Source: Bacillota bacterium
GTDB lineage: Bacteria > Bacillota > Clostridia > Tissierellales > Sedimentibacteraceae
Assembly: GCA_029239575.1 (NCBI GenBank)
Contig: JARBUP010000030.1
Location: 1 to 16,788 of the forward strand
Direction: 5' to 3'
DNA length: 16,788 nt
The notes below the pieces were generated by a model. That model ran no database searches. It was not told the origin of the DNA and saw only the letters and a program-made list of their open reading frames with translations. Numbering within the stretch: the stretch's first letter is position 1; every line of letters begins with the position of its first letter. Shown here one piece after another: positions 1 to 7,143 of this stretch. The position numbers were made by a program, and so were the translations under genes.

Positions 1-18
1 TATTTTAAAAGAGTGATC

Positions 19-81
19 AACTTACATTTTAGTAAGATACATTTTTAAGCAATAAAAATGTATCTTACTAAAATGTAAGTT
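19..81. repeat. 29-bp perfect inverted repeat (long hairpin)
   Basis: Positions 19-47 and 53-81 are exact reverse complements around a 5-base loop (48-52, AGCAA). The arm contains CTTACATTTT, and the same word occurs once more on the minus strand at about 91-100 (AAAATGTAAG), so there are three copies of it within 80 bases. No T-run follows on the plus strand, so it does not look like a simple intrinsic terminator. It could be an end of a mobile element cut by the window edge, a remnant of one, or an upstream gene's 3' structure. No gene is seen in 1-317; besides this hairpin and the tandem repeat at 149-288, nothing else was recognised there. Confidence 0.8.
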
Positions 82-148
82 TTGAGGAGAAAATGTAAGC
101 CAAATCTATGGTGACCATTTTCTTTTTTTGTTAGTATTGTGGTAAATA

Positions 149-288
149 CAACAATGTTCCCGGGACCCAACAACAAGTTTGTTTTTTGATCGCGTTGTTG
201 GGTGGGTTTCTTATTGCGAAGCAACAAGGTTCCCGGGACCCAACAGCAAGTTTGTTTTTTGATTGCGTTGTTGGGTGGGGTTCTTATT
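149..288. repeat. Two-copy tandem repeat, 73-base period, each copy a hairpin
   Basis: The 67-base core at 149-215 recurs at 222-288 with 4 differences, separated by 6 bases. Each copy starts near a CCCGGG palindrome and holds an inverted repeat: ACCCAACAAC (165-174) with GTTGTTGGGT (194-203), and the matching 238-247 with 267-276. In copy 2 the single change in the left arm (A to G) keeps pairing as a G-U wobble, which hints that the RNA or DNA structure matters. The loop is T-rich. The repeat is far more GC-rich than its surroundings and ends 29 bases before the transporter start codon. A weak promoter-like pair, TTGCGT (263-268) and TATTAA (285-290) with 16-base spacing, lies inside copy 2. 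Function unknown; an interspersed repeat family or a leader structure is possible. Confidence 0.8.
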
Positions 289-317
289 AACATGAATTTA
301 AATTTATTGGAGGAACT

Positions 318-1085
318 ATGTTACTACTACAAGTTAATAATTTAAAGAAAATTTATACAACAAGATTTGGACAAAATTCTGTTCAAGCACTTTCAAACAT
401 ATCATTTACAGTGGAAAAAGGGGAATATGTTGCAATAATGGGGGAGTCGGGCTCAGGTAAAACAACTCTTTTAAATATCCTTGCATCCCTTGATAAACCC
501 ACAAACGGTGAAATAATATTAAATGGAAAAAATGTTGTGTCAATTAAAGAAAAAGAAATCTCTGCTTTTAGAAGGGATAATTTAGGATTTGTGTTTCAGG
601 ATTTTAATTTGCTTGACACATTTTCCATAAAAGATAATATATTTTTGCCTTTAGTTTTAGCAAAAAAATCATATGATCATATGAATGAAAAATTAAAACC
701 AATATCTAAGAGATTGGGAATTACTGATATACTTGATAAATTCCCCTATGAAGTTTCTGGGGGGCAAAAACAAAGGACGGCTATTGCAAGGGCTTTAATA
801 ACAGAGCCTCAAATAATACTTGCTGATGAACCAACAGGTTCCCTTGATTCACGAGCTTCTGATGGAGTTTTAAAATTATTTAACGATATAAATGATGAAG
901 GACAAACAATTTTAATGGTTACACACAGCTTAAGAGCTGCATGCCATGCAAAAAGAGTGCTCTTTATTAAGGATGGTAATATCTTTCACCAGCTTTACAA
1001 AGCTTCTAAATCAAATGAAGAAATGTATCAGTTAATATCAGATACCCTCACTTTGATTGCAACAGGTGGTGGTAGAAATGAATAA
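318..1085 (+). CDS. ABC transporter ATP-binding protein, BceA/MacB-like
   Basis: This 255-aa ATPase would power the permease encoded directly downstream. It has the full ABC set: Walker A GESGSGKT at residues 42-49, a Q-loop (VFQDFN), the signature VSGGQKQR, Walker B ILADEPTG followed by SLD, and the H-loop in MVTHS. Length and the sequence around the signature fit the BceA/LolD/MacB branch, whose members pair with FtsX-type permeases and in Firmicutes usually handle cell-wall-active antimicrobial peptides. The start at 318 has a good GGAGG ribosome site at 309-313. The gene overlaps the permease start by 8 bases, so the two are translationally coupled. BceAB systems often sit beside a BceRS two-component system; none is visible in this window. 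The substrate is not readable from sequence. Confidence 0.93.
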   Translation: MLLLQVNNLKKIYTTRFGQNSVQALSNISFTVEKGEYVAIMGESGSGKTTLLNILASLDKPTNGEIILNGKNVVSIKEKEISAFRRDNLGFVFQDFNLLDTFSIKDNIFLPLVLAKKSYDHMNEKLKPISKRLGITDILDKFPYEVSGGQKQRTAIARALITEPQIILADEPTGSLDSRASDGVLKLFNDINDEGQTILMVTHSLRAACHAKRVLFIKDGNIFHQLYKASKSNEEMYQLISDTLTLIATGGGRNE

Positions 1086-3072
1086 GTTTTTTTATGTTAA
1101 TCTTGCCATAAATAATATAAAAAAGAACTCTAAAACATATATACCTTATTTATTGACATGCATCGGTACTATTGCAATGTTTTATAACATGATTTTTTTA
1201 GCTGTAGCTAAGGATATAGGAAGTGTAAGCGACAGTGGATCCGTAAGGCAGATATTATTTCTTGGGGCTATAATAATAGGAATTTTTTCTTTAATATTTT
1301 TGTTTTATACGAACAGCTTTTTAATAAAAAGACGTAAAAAAGAAATTGGTCTTTATAATATTCTAGGGATGGAAAAAAAGCATATTGCAAGAATAATGTT
1401 TATGGAAACCATAGTTATAGCAGTTTTAAGCTTTTCAATAGGATTGTCTTCAGGAATTATTTTAAGCAAGCTAATGATTTTACTTTTATTAAAAATTATA
1501 TCATTTGATGCAACTTTTGGCTTTGAAATTCCTCTTATGGCTGTTTTAGCAACAGTTTTATTATTTTGCACTATATTTATTATAAATTTAATTTATAATA
1601 TTTTTCAAGTGCATTTAGCTAAGCCAATTGAGCTGTTAAAAGGTGGGAACTTAGGAGAAAAAGAGCCAAAAACCAAGTGGATTTTAGCCTCAATAGGAGC
1701 TATTTGTTTAGGTATAGGATATTATATTGCAGTAACTACAGAATCACCAATAGCAGCATTAAATTTATTTTTCATAGCAGTAGCTTTAGTAATTGTGGGA
1801 ACATATTTTATATTTACAGCAAGTAGCATTGCGATTTTAAAAATGCTTCGCAAAAATAAAAAATATTATTATAAAATTAATCATTTCATATCTGTTTCAG
1901 GTATGATTTATCGCATGAAGCAAAATGCAGCAGGCCTTGCTAACATCTGTATATTATCAACAGCAGTAATCATAATGATATCTACAACTGTATCGCTGTA
2001 TATGGGTGTTGAAGATGTTTTAAGAAATGCATTTCCAAGAAATATTGTTATAAAATCCTTTAATGCTTCAAAGGAATATGAGGAGTTCATAGAAAATTCG
2101 GTAGAAAAACATACAACTATTGCAAATTTAGAGCCAAAAAATATAATAAAATATCATTTGATGAACTTTGTATTAAATCAGGATGAATCAAATTTTGTTA
2201 AATATCAAGAGGATTCTTTTAATGTTGATAATTATAGCAAAATGTCCACTTTAAAATTTACCATAATAGATGATTATAACAGATTGGAAAATAAATCAGT
2301 AACACTATCAAAAGGGGAAGTGCTTTTATATGAACAAAGAGGAGAAATATCTGAAGATATAATAAATATAAATGGTTTAAAACTCTCTATTAAAGAGCAT
2401 TTAAGCTCACTTAATTCTATGACTGCAACAAATGAGAGTTTAACAAATAATTATGTAATAGTAGTTAATGACATAAATACAATTAAACAGGTTCAAAATG
2501 CCATTTATTCAGGTACAGATTATGAAATGGAGGAACTGTCATATTATTATGCATTTGATCTTGCTGGCAGCAAAGAAGAACAAATAAAAATTGTAAATAA
2601 CTTGCAAAAAGAGTTTGCAAATGACGACTTGGATGGATATAGTCGTGCTGAAGGCGCAGAAATTTCAAGAGATAGTTTCTATACCATTTATGGTGGTTTA
2701 TTTTTCCTGGGGATATTTTTAGGTGTATTATTTATTATGGCAACGGTATTAATAATTTATTACAAACAGATTGCAGAAGGCTATGACGACAAGGAGAGAT
2801 TTGAAATCATGCAAAAAGTGGGCATGAGCCATGATGAAGTAAAACATGCTATTAAAGCACAAGTTTTAACAGTATTTTTCTTACCTCTTGTAGCAGCTGT
2901 AATCCACATAGCATTTGCTTTTAAAGTCATAACTAAATTGCTTTTATTATTTAATTTAACAAATACATCTTTATTTTTGGCATGTACAATTGCAACAATT
3001 TTAATTTTTGCACTGTTTTATTCAATTGTTTATGCTTTGACCGCAAGAACTTATTATAGAATTGTTAGTTAA
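1078..3072 (+). CDS. FtsX/BceB-type ABC transporter permease
   Basis: This is a 664-aa membrane protein. I place the start at the ATG at 1078, not the in-frame ATG at 1057, because MNKFFYVNLAINNIKKN is the usual beginning of BceB-like permeases; the extra seven residues lie inside the ATPase gene. Hydrophobic segments cluster at residues 20-45, 58-80, 108-140, 150-178, 200-220, 228-255 and 285-310. A hydrophilic stretch of about 225 residues (roughly 310-535) follows, then three more segments at 538-562, 595-617 and 630-655. Ten helices with one large extracellular domain between helices 7 and 8 is the BceB layout, where that domain contributes to peptide recognition or sensing. With the upstream ATPase it probably forms an exporter or target-protection system for antimicrobial peptides; the substrate is inferred from family only. 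Confidence 0.9.
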   Translation: MNKFFYVNLAINNIKKNSKTYIPYLLTCIGTIAMFYNMIFLAVAKDIGSVSDSGSVRQILFLGAIIIGIFSLIFLFYTNSFLIKRRKKEIGLYNILGMEKKHIARIMFMETIVIAVLSFSIGLSSGIILSKLMILLLLKIISFDATFGFEIPLMAVLATVLLFCTIFIINLIYNIFQVHLAKPIELLKGGNLGEKEPKTKWILASIGAICLGIGYYIAVTTESPIAALNLFFIAVALVIVGTYFIFTASSIAILKMLRKNKKYYYKINHFISVSGMIYRMKQNAAGLANICILSTAVIIMISTTVSLYMGVEDVLRNAFPRNIVIKSFNASKEYEEFIENSVEKHTTIANLEPKNIIKYHLMNFVLNQDESNFVKYQEDSFNVDNYSKMSTLKFTIIDDYNRLENKSVTLSKGEVLLYEQRGEISEDIININGLKLSIKEHLSSLNSMTATNESLTNNYVIVVNDINTIKQVQNAIYSGTDYEMEELSYYYAFDLAGSKEEQIKIVNNLQKEFANDDLDGYSRAEGAEISRDSFYTIYGGLFFLGIFLGVLFIMATVLIIYYKQIAEGYDDKERFEIMQKVGMSHDEVKHAIKAQVLTVFFLPLVAAVIHIAFAFKVITKLLLLFNLTNTSLFLACTIATILIFALFYSIVYALTARTYYRIVS

Positions 3073-3090
3073 ATATGATTTATTATTAAC

Positions 3091-3129
3091 ATTGGGGATT
3101 TCCATATAAGTAATCTCCAATATTTTTTT
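3091..3129 (+). terminator. Intrinsic terminator of the transporter operon
   Basis: ATTGGGGATT (3091-3100) pairs with AATCTCCAAT (3112-3121), ten base pairs counting one G-U, around an 11-base loop. A run of seven T follows at 3123-3129. It lies 18 bases after the permease stop. Confidence 0.85.
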
Positions 3130-3205
3130 GAAATTTCTAAACTCATTATTATTTTCTGTCATTAAAAATCCCATTGATTAATATATTTATTATGATGACA
3201 TTATC

Positions 3206-3239
3206 ACGTAAAAATTCACAAGTTAAATTTGTTTTACGT
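3206..3239. promoter_or_regulatory. 8-bp inverted repeat before the oxidase gene, possible operator
   Basis: ACGTAAAA (3206-3213) is the exact reverse complement of TTTTACGT (3232-3239), with an 18-base centre, ending 22 bases before the oxidase start codon. The placement would suit a repressor site or a leader hairpin. No matching site was seen elsewhere in the window, so function is inference. Confidence 0.35.
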
Positions 3240-3261
3240 ATAAATCAAGGGGGAAATACAT

Positions 3262-4935
3262 ATGGCAATTCAAAATTCTTTTTATAATCCCACTAATGAA
3301 CAAAGACATCAAATATTTTACGAATCTTTAAATAGAGCAGGAAGAGTGGAGGACTTTGAAAATATAATAGATTTATTAAGCCCACCAGCTGATATTTATA
3401 GATATTCTCAACCAATGTCTCTAAGTAATGTGAATATTGGAATTATAGGTGGTGGTTTAGCGGGTTTGTGCTCTGCATATGAACTAAGAAAATTAGGCGC
3501 AAATATAACTATTTTTGATGCTGAGGAAAATAGAATTGGAGGAAGAATTTACACACATTATTTTGATAATTCTAAAAAATATTTTTCAGAACTGGGTGCA
3601 ATGAGAATGCCTGTATCCCATGAAACAACTTGGCATTATATAAATTTATTTAATTTAAATACTGAATCACTTACATCACCTCAGTCAAACAATTTTATGT
3701 ATATGAATAATATTAGGATGAGACGGGATTTTAGTGGTCAAAGTATTACTGAAAATTTATATCCTTTTTATAGTTTAACTGAAATAGAACGAAGTACACC
3801 GTGGAACGAATTAAGTTCTTATGCTTCTGAAACTGTTTTAAACAATATGACTCCACAGCAACGAACAGAAATTTTGAAAATTCTTCCACAATATTCTGAA
3901 CAATATACTTATCTTACAAAACTAAGCGAAAGACAGGTTTATGAAATATTAGGATTAAGTCAAGGTGCGATAAATTTAATTACTTCAGTGGAACCTTTTA
4001 CAAGTGCAGGCATGAATTTAGGTTATAATAATTCGCTTAATGGTTTATATTCTCTTGATTTTCTAAACACTTACAGAATTACAGGGGGCATGGTTAATTT
4101 ACCATTAGCATTTATTAATTCCCTTGAAAGTAATAACCCTAAAGAATTTATGTATGATCCAAATCTTTTAGGAAAAGTAAATATAAAATTAGGTTATGCA
4201 GTAAATGGAATTTCAAAATCAAATGATAGTGTGAATATAAGATATACTGATCATAACAATAATGAAAATATGGAACAATTTGATTATGTAATATGTGCAA
4301 TTCCATTTTCTACATTAAGAGAAGTAGAACTGTATCCATATTTCAGTGACCAAAAAATGCAAGCAATCAAGGAATTGAATTATTTGGATGCACAAAAAAC
4401 AGCATTTTTCTGTAGAAGACGTTTTTGGGAGGAAGATGAACCATATGGGCGAATTAACGGAGGAATTTCATTTACAGACCTTCCTATACAATCCATTGTT
4501 TATCCAACGGACCATATAAGATGCGAAAATGGCCGAAATTGTACATACGAAGAACCTGGTACTATTTTGGCATCATATAATTTAGGCCAGGATTCACTAA
4601 GAGTTGCAAATCAAAATCCCGAAAGACGATTTGAATTAGTAAAAAGAAATGTTGAATTAGTACATGGCACACCGGAAGGTTACATAGATACATTAATTGA
4701 AAGTCACCGTACAGTGCATTGGAACAATGAGCCATGGGCGAGAGGAGCTTTTGCAGAAGGATATCCTGGGCAAAAATTATTTTTTTCTTACAATATGCTT
4801 TTGCCAGAATATAATAATAAAGTATTTTTTGCTGGAGAACACGTATCAACAAAACCAGGATGGATTCAGGGCGCTCTTTATTCAGGTAAATTTGTTGCAA
4901 ATCAGGTTGCATTGCAACTAAGGAATATATTTTAA
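3262..4935 (+). CDS. Flavin-containing amine oxidase / L-amino-acid oxidase-like protein
   Basis: The 557-aa product has an N-terminal FAD-binding Rossmann fold: GGGLAG at residues 63-68, an acidic residue at the end of the second strand (D86), then the RIGGR motif at 91-95. ELGAMRMP at about 110-117 matches the substrate-side motif of L-amino-acid and monoamine oxidases. The C-terminal FAD motif FFAGEHVS...WIQGALYSG is present. There is no signal peptide or membrane segment, so it is probably cytoplasmic. The family oxidises amines or amino acids to imines, passing electrons to oxygen; tryptophan 2-monooxygenase is a related possibility. A strong AAGGGGGAA ribosome site (3247-3255) supports the start. 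It is flanked by terminators on both sides and so is probably monocistronic. The substrate cannot be told, and an oxidase in an apparent anaerobe is unexpected. Confidence 0.85.
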   Translation: MAIQNSFYNPTNEQRHQIFYESLNRAGRVEDFENIIDLLSPPADIYRYSQPMSLSNVNIGIIGGGLAGLCSAYELRKLGANITIFDAEENRIGGRIYTHYFDNSKKYFSELGAMRMPVSHETTWHYINLFNLNTESLTSPQSNNFMYMNNIRMRRDFSGQSITENLYPFYSLTEIERSTPWNELSSYASETVLNNMTPQQRTEILKILPQYSEQYTYLTKLSERQVYEILGLSQGAINLITSVEPFTSAGMNLGYNNSLNGLYSLDFLNTYRITGGMVNLPLAFINSLESNNPKEFMYDPNLLGKVNIKLGYAVNGISKSNDSVNIRYTDHNNNENMEQFDYVICAIPFSTLREVELYPYFSDQKMQAIKELNYLDAQKTAFFCRRRFWEEDEPYGRINGGISFTDLPIQSIVYPTDHIRCENGRNCTYEEPGTILASYNLGQDSLRVANQNPERRFELVKRNVELVHGTPEGYIDTLIESHRTVHWNNEPWARGAFAEGYPGQKLFFSYNMLLPEYNNKVFFAGEHVSTKPGWIQGALYSGKFVANQVALQLRNIF

Positions 4936-4951
4936 ATAGTATTAAATAAAA

Positions 4952-4986
4952 GGTGATTTCTGAGTTAATTGGGAATCATTTTTTTC
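4952..4986 (+). terminator. Intrinsic terminator after the oxidase gene
   Basis: TGATTTC (4954-4960) can pair with GGAATCA (4972-4978), one pair being G-U. An eight-T run follows at 4979-4986. It sits about 18 bases after the stop codon and insulates the sigma-54 region downstream. Confidence 0.65.
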
Positions 4987-5050
4987 GTGTAATCTCTAAA
5001 ATATTCAAAAATATATTGTTAAAATATTATTTTAGTATTATAATGAATTA

Positions 5051-5097
5051 TGTGACATTTATATGAGTCATGGTCAATTATGACACGCTTATGACAC
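5051..5097 (+). promoter_or_regulatory. Predicted activator (enhancer) binding cluster upstream of abfD
   Basis: Three TGACA half-sites lie in one orientation at 5053, 5081 and 5092; the last two are 11 bases apart, one helical turn. The middle one completes an imperfect palindrome, GGTCAATTATGACA (5072-5085), which differs by one half-site base from TGTCA-N4-TGACA. A perfect copy of that palindrome lies upstream of sucD. TGTGACAT at 5051 and TGACAC at 5092 are 41 bases apart, exactly as at 11915 and 11956. The cluster is about 155-200 bases upstream of the -24 element, a normal enhancer distance for sigma-54 activators. The rest of the 397-base gap between genes is AT-rich and otherwise featureless. 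Binding by the locus activator is inferred. Confidence 0.6.
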
Positions 5098-5248
5098 GTG
5101 CAAGCTTTAAATATGTTAGTTAAAAGATTAACAAAAATAATTTATTTAAATTAAATACAAAAGAAATATATTATATAATAGATATTTCTGTTTAATAAAA
5201 GTCCCTCTAATTTAAATATTTAAATAAATTAACTATAATATTTAAAAC

Positions 5249-5264
5249 TGGCATAATATTTGCA
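5249..5264 (+). promoter_or_regulatory. Sigma-54 (-24/-12) promoter of the abfD operon
   Basis: TGGCATAATATTTGCA matches the sigma-54 consensus TGGCAC-N5-TTGCA in 15 of its fixed and spaced positions. The invariant GG (5250-5251) and GC (5262-5263) are separated by exactly 10 bases. It lies about 70 bases before the abfD start, giving a predicted leader of roughly 58 bases. The downstream gene is a fermentation enzyme and a sigma-54 activator is encoded in the same locus, which strengthens the call. Confidence 0.88.
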
Positions 5265-5332
5265 AGTTAAGATGTCATACAATAATTAATCAATATTAAT
5301 AAAAATATAAATTAAAGTAGGAGAAAAATATC

Positions 5333-6784
5333 ATGGCATTAATGACAGGAAATGAGTATATCGAAAGTTTAAGGAAGTTAAAAACTAAGGTATATATTAT
5401 GGGAGAGAGAGTTGAAAATTTTGTTGACCATCCATTGGTTAGGCCATCAATTAACTCAGTTGCAATGACTTATGATTTAGCACATGATCCTCAATATGAA
5501 GATTTAATAACAGCTACATCGAATTTAACTGGAAAAAAAGTTAATAGATTTTGTCATTTGCATCAAAGCACAGAAGATTTAGTTAAAAAAGTTAAGATGC
5601 AAAGACTTTTAGGACAAAAAACAGGTTCATGTTTTCAAAGATGTGTTGGAATGGATGCTTTTAATGCAATTTATTCAACAACTTTTGAAACAGATAAAAA
5701 ATACGGAACTAATTATCATGAAAATTTCAAAAAATATTTAATTTATGTACAAGAAAATGATTTGACAATAGATGGAGCTATGACGGATCCAAAGGGTGAC
5801 AGAGCTTTATCTCCAAGCGAACAAAAAGATCCTGATATGTATGTTCATATTGTTGAAAAAAGAGAAGATGGAATTGTTGTAAGAGGAGCAAAAGCTCATC
5901 AAACAGGTTCTATAAATTCTCATGAACATTTAATCATGCCTACTATAGCAATGAAAGAAGAAGATAAAGCATATGCTGTTGCATTTGCAGTTCCATCTGA
6001 TGCTGAAGGAGTATTCATGATTTATGGAAGACAATCATGTGATACAAGAAAGTTAGAAAAAAATGCAGATGTTGATTTAGGAAATAAGAAGTTTGGTGGA
6101 CAAGAAGCATTAGTAGTGTTTGAAGATGTTTTTGTTCCATGGGACAAGGTGTTTTTATGTGAAGAATATGATTTTGCAGGTATGATGGTAGAAAGATTTG
6201 CAGGATACCACAGACAAAGTTATGGCGGATGTAAAGTTGGAGTTGGCGATGTATTGATTGGTGCAGCAGCATTAGCAGCAGATTATAACGGTGCAGCAAA
6301 AGCTTCACATATTAAAGATAAATTAATTGAAATGACTCATTTAAATGAAACATTATTTAGTTGTGGAATAGCTTGTTCAGCAGAAGGAAGCAAAACACAA
6401 GCAGGAAATTATTATATTGATAATTTATTAGCAAATGTGTGTAAACAAAATGTAACAAGATTCCCTTATGAAATAGTTAGATTGGCAGAAGATATAGCAG
6501 GTGGTTTAATGGTTACAATGCCATCACAAGCTGATTTTGATTCGCCTGAAATCGGAGGTTACTGTGAAAAGTATTTTAAAGGTGTTGATAGTGTTCCAAC
6601 TGTTGACAGAATGAGAATACTAAGATTAGTAGAAAACATGGCATTGGGTGCAGCTGCAGTTGGTTACAGAACTGAATCAATGCATGGTGCAGGTTCTCCT
6701 CAAGCACAAAGAATTATGATTGCAAGACAATCTAATTTAGAACATAAAAAAGCACTTGCAAAAGAAATTGCAGGAATAAAATAA
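5333..6784 (+). CDS. abfD: 4-Hydroxybutyryl-CoA dehydratase / vinylacetyl-CoA isomerase
   Basis: The enzyme converts 4-hydroxybutyryl-CoA to crotonyl-CoA by a radical mechanism using FAD and a [4Fe-4S] cluster; it is cytoplasmic and homotetrameric in the characterised clostridial enzyme. The 483-aa length is that of the family. All four cluster ligands are present: C100, C104, H293 and C300, one position ahead of C99, C103, H292 and C299 known in C. aminobutyricum AbfD. Residues of the active site also line up: T191, E258, Y297 and K301. The N-terminus MALMTGNEYIESLRKL is typical. The start has a TAGGAG site at 5318-5323. It is first in an operon from the sigma-54 promoter at 5249 and is followed by a hairpin that may set its transcript level. 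The protein is intact. Confidence 0.97.
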   Translation: MALMTGNEYIESLRKLKTKVYIMGERVENFVDHPLVRPSINSVAMTYDLAHDPQYEDLITATSNLTGKKVNRFCHLHQSTEDLVKKVKMQRLLGQKTGSCFQRCVGMDAFNAIYSTTFETDKKYGTNYHENFKKYLIYVQENDLTIDGAMTDPKGDRALSPSEQKDPDMYVHIVEKREDGIVVRGAKAHQTGSINSHEHLIMPTIAMKEEDKAYAVAFAVPSDAEGVFMIYGRQSCDTRKLEKNADVDLGNKKFGGQEALVVFEDVFVPWDKVFLCEEYDFAGMMVERFAGYHRQSYGGCKVGVGDVLIGAAALAADYNGAAKASHIKDKLIEMTHLNETLFSCGIACSAEGSKTQAGNYYIDNLLANVCKQNVTRFPYEIVRLAEDIAGGLMVTMPSQADFDSPEIGGYCEKYFKGVDSVPTVDRMRILRLVENMALGAAAVGYRTESMHGAGSPQAQRIMIARQSNLEHKKALAKEIAGIK

Positions 6785-6801
6785 TCCATAAATAAATAAA
6801 C

Positions 6802-6829
6802 GACGGATCCCACTTATACGAGATCCGTC
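6802..6829 (+). other. Intercistronic hairpin after abfD
   Basis: GACGGATC (6802-6809) and GATCCGTC (6822-6829) form a perfect 8-bp stem with a 12-base loop, 17 bases after the abfD stop. No T-run follows (ATTAATTAAGGAG), so it is not a classic terminator. It may protect the abfD transcript 3' end or mark a processing site so that abfD is made in excess over the genes below it; this role is inference. Confidence 0.6.
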
Positions 6830-6848
6830 ATTAATTAAGGAGAGTTTT

Positions 6849-7139
6849 ATGATTGCAGGCGTAAAATTTTGCGGTGGATGCAACCCAAAATATGACAGAA
6901 AATTATTTTATGATATTTTGAAAAATGAATATAAGAATATCATATACCAGACAGTAAACAGCAATTCAAATTCATTTGAATATGATTTAATAATTGTTTT
7001 TTGCGGATGTTCAGTTTGTTGTGCTGATTATAAAAAGTATAAAACAAAAACTAAATATATAGTAATAAAGTCAATAGAAGAAATTCATAAAATTAAAAAT
7101 GAAATAAATGAGATTTACAATATTCAAGAAAAGAGTTGA
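6849..7139 (+). CDS. Small cysteine-cluster protein of unknown function
   Basis: This 96-aa soluble protein is not assigned to a named family. It has two cysteine groups: C8-x2-C11 in FCGGCNPKYDR near the N-terminus, and C52-x-C54-x2-C57-C58 in the middle after a hydrophobic strand (DLIIVF). Such spacing would suit a metal, Fe-S or redox role. The C-terminal third is lysine- and glutamate-rich and probably helical. A strong AAGGAGAG site (6837-6844) sits at proper distance from the ATG, and the stop is only 4 bases before the abfT start, so it is a real, co-translated gene. From memory, the C. difficile 4HB cluster also has a small unnamed gene between cat2 and abfD, which suggests conserved linkage. 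A job in AbfD cluster assembly, reactivation or sensing is a guess from position. Confidence 0.8.
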   Translation: MIAGVKFCGGCNPKYDRKLFYDILKNEYKNIIYQTVNSNSNSFEYDLIIVFCGCSVCCADYKKYKTKTKYIVIKSIEEIHKIKNEINEIYNIQEKS

Positions 7140-7143
7140 TATT

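Noticed and set aside
45..293. An 82-codon open frame on the minus strand
   Set aside because: It runs through both copies of the tandem repeat and the hairpin, its protein just mirrors the repeat, and no ribosome site supports it.
1057..1077. Earlier ATG for the permease
   Set aside because: It adds seven residues encoded within the ATPase gene; the family N-terminus begins at 1078.
3215..3244. TTCACA-18-TATAAA as a sigma-A promoter of the oxidase gene
   Set aside because: The start of transcription would fall within the ribosome binding site, leaving no usable leader.
7108..7143. Earlier ATG for abfT
   Set aside because: It lies within the small cysteine-protein gene and the extra 12 residues do not look like the family.
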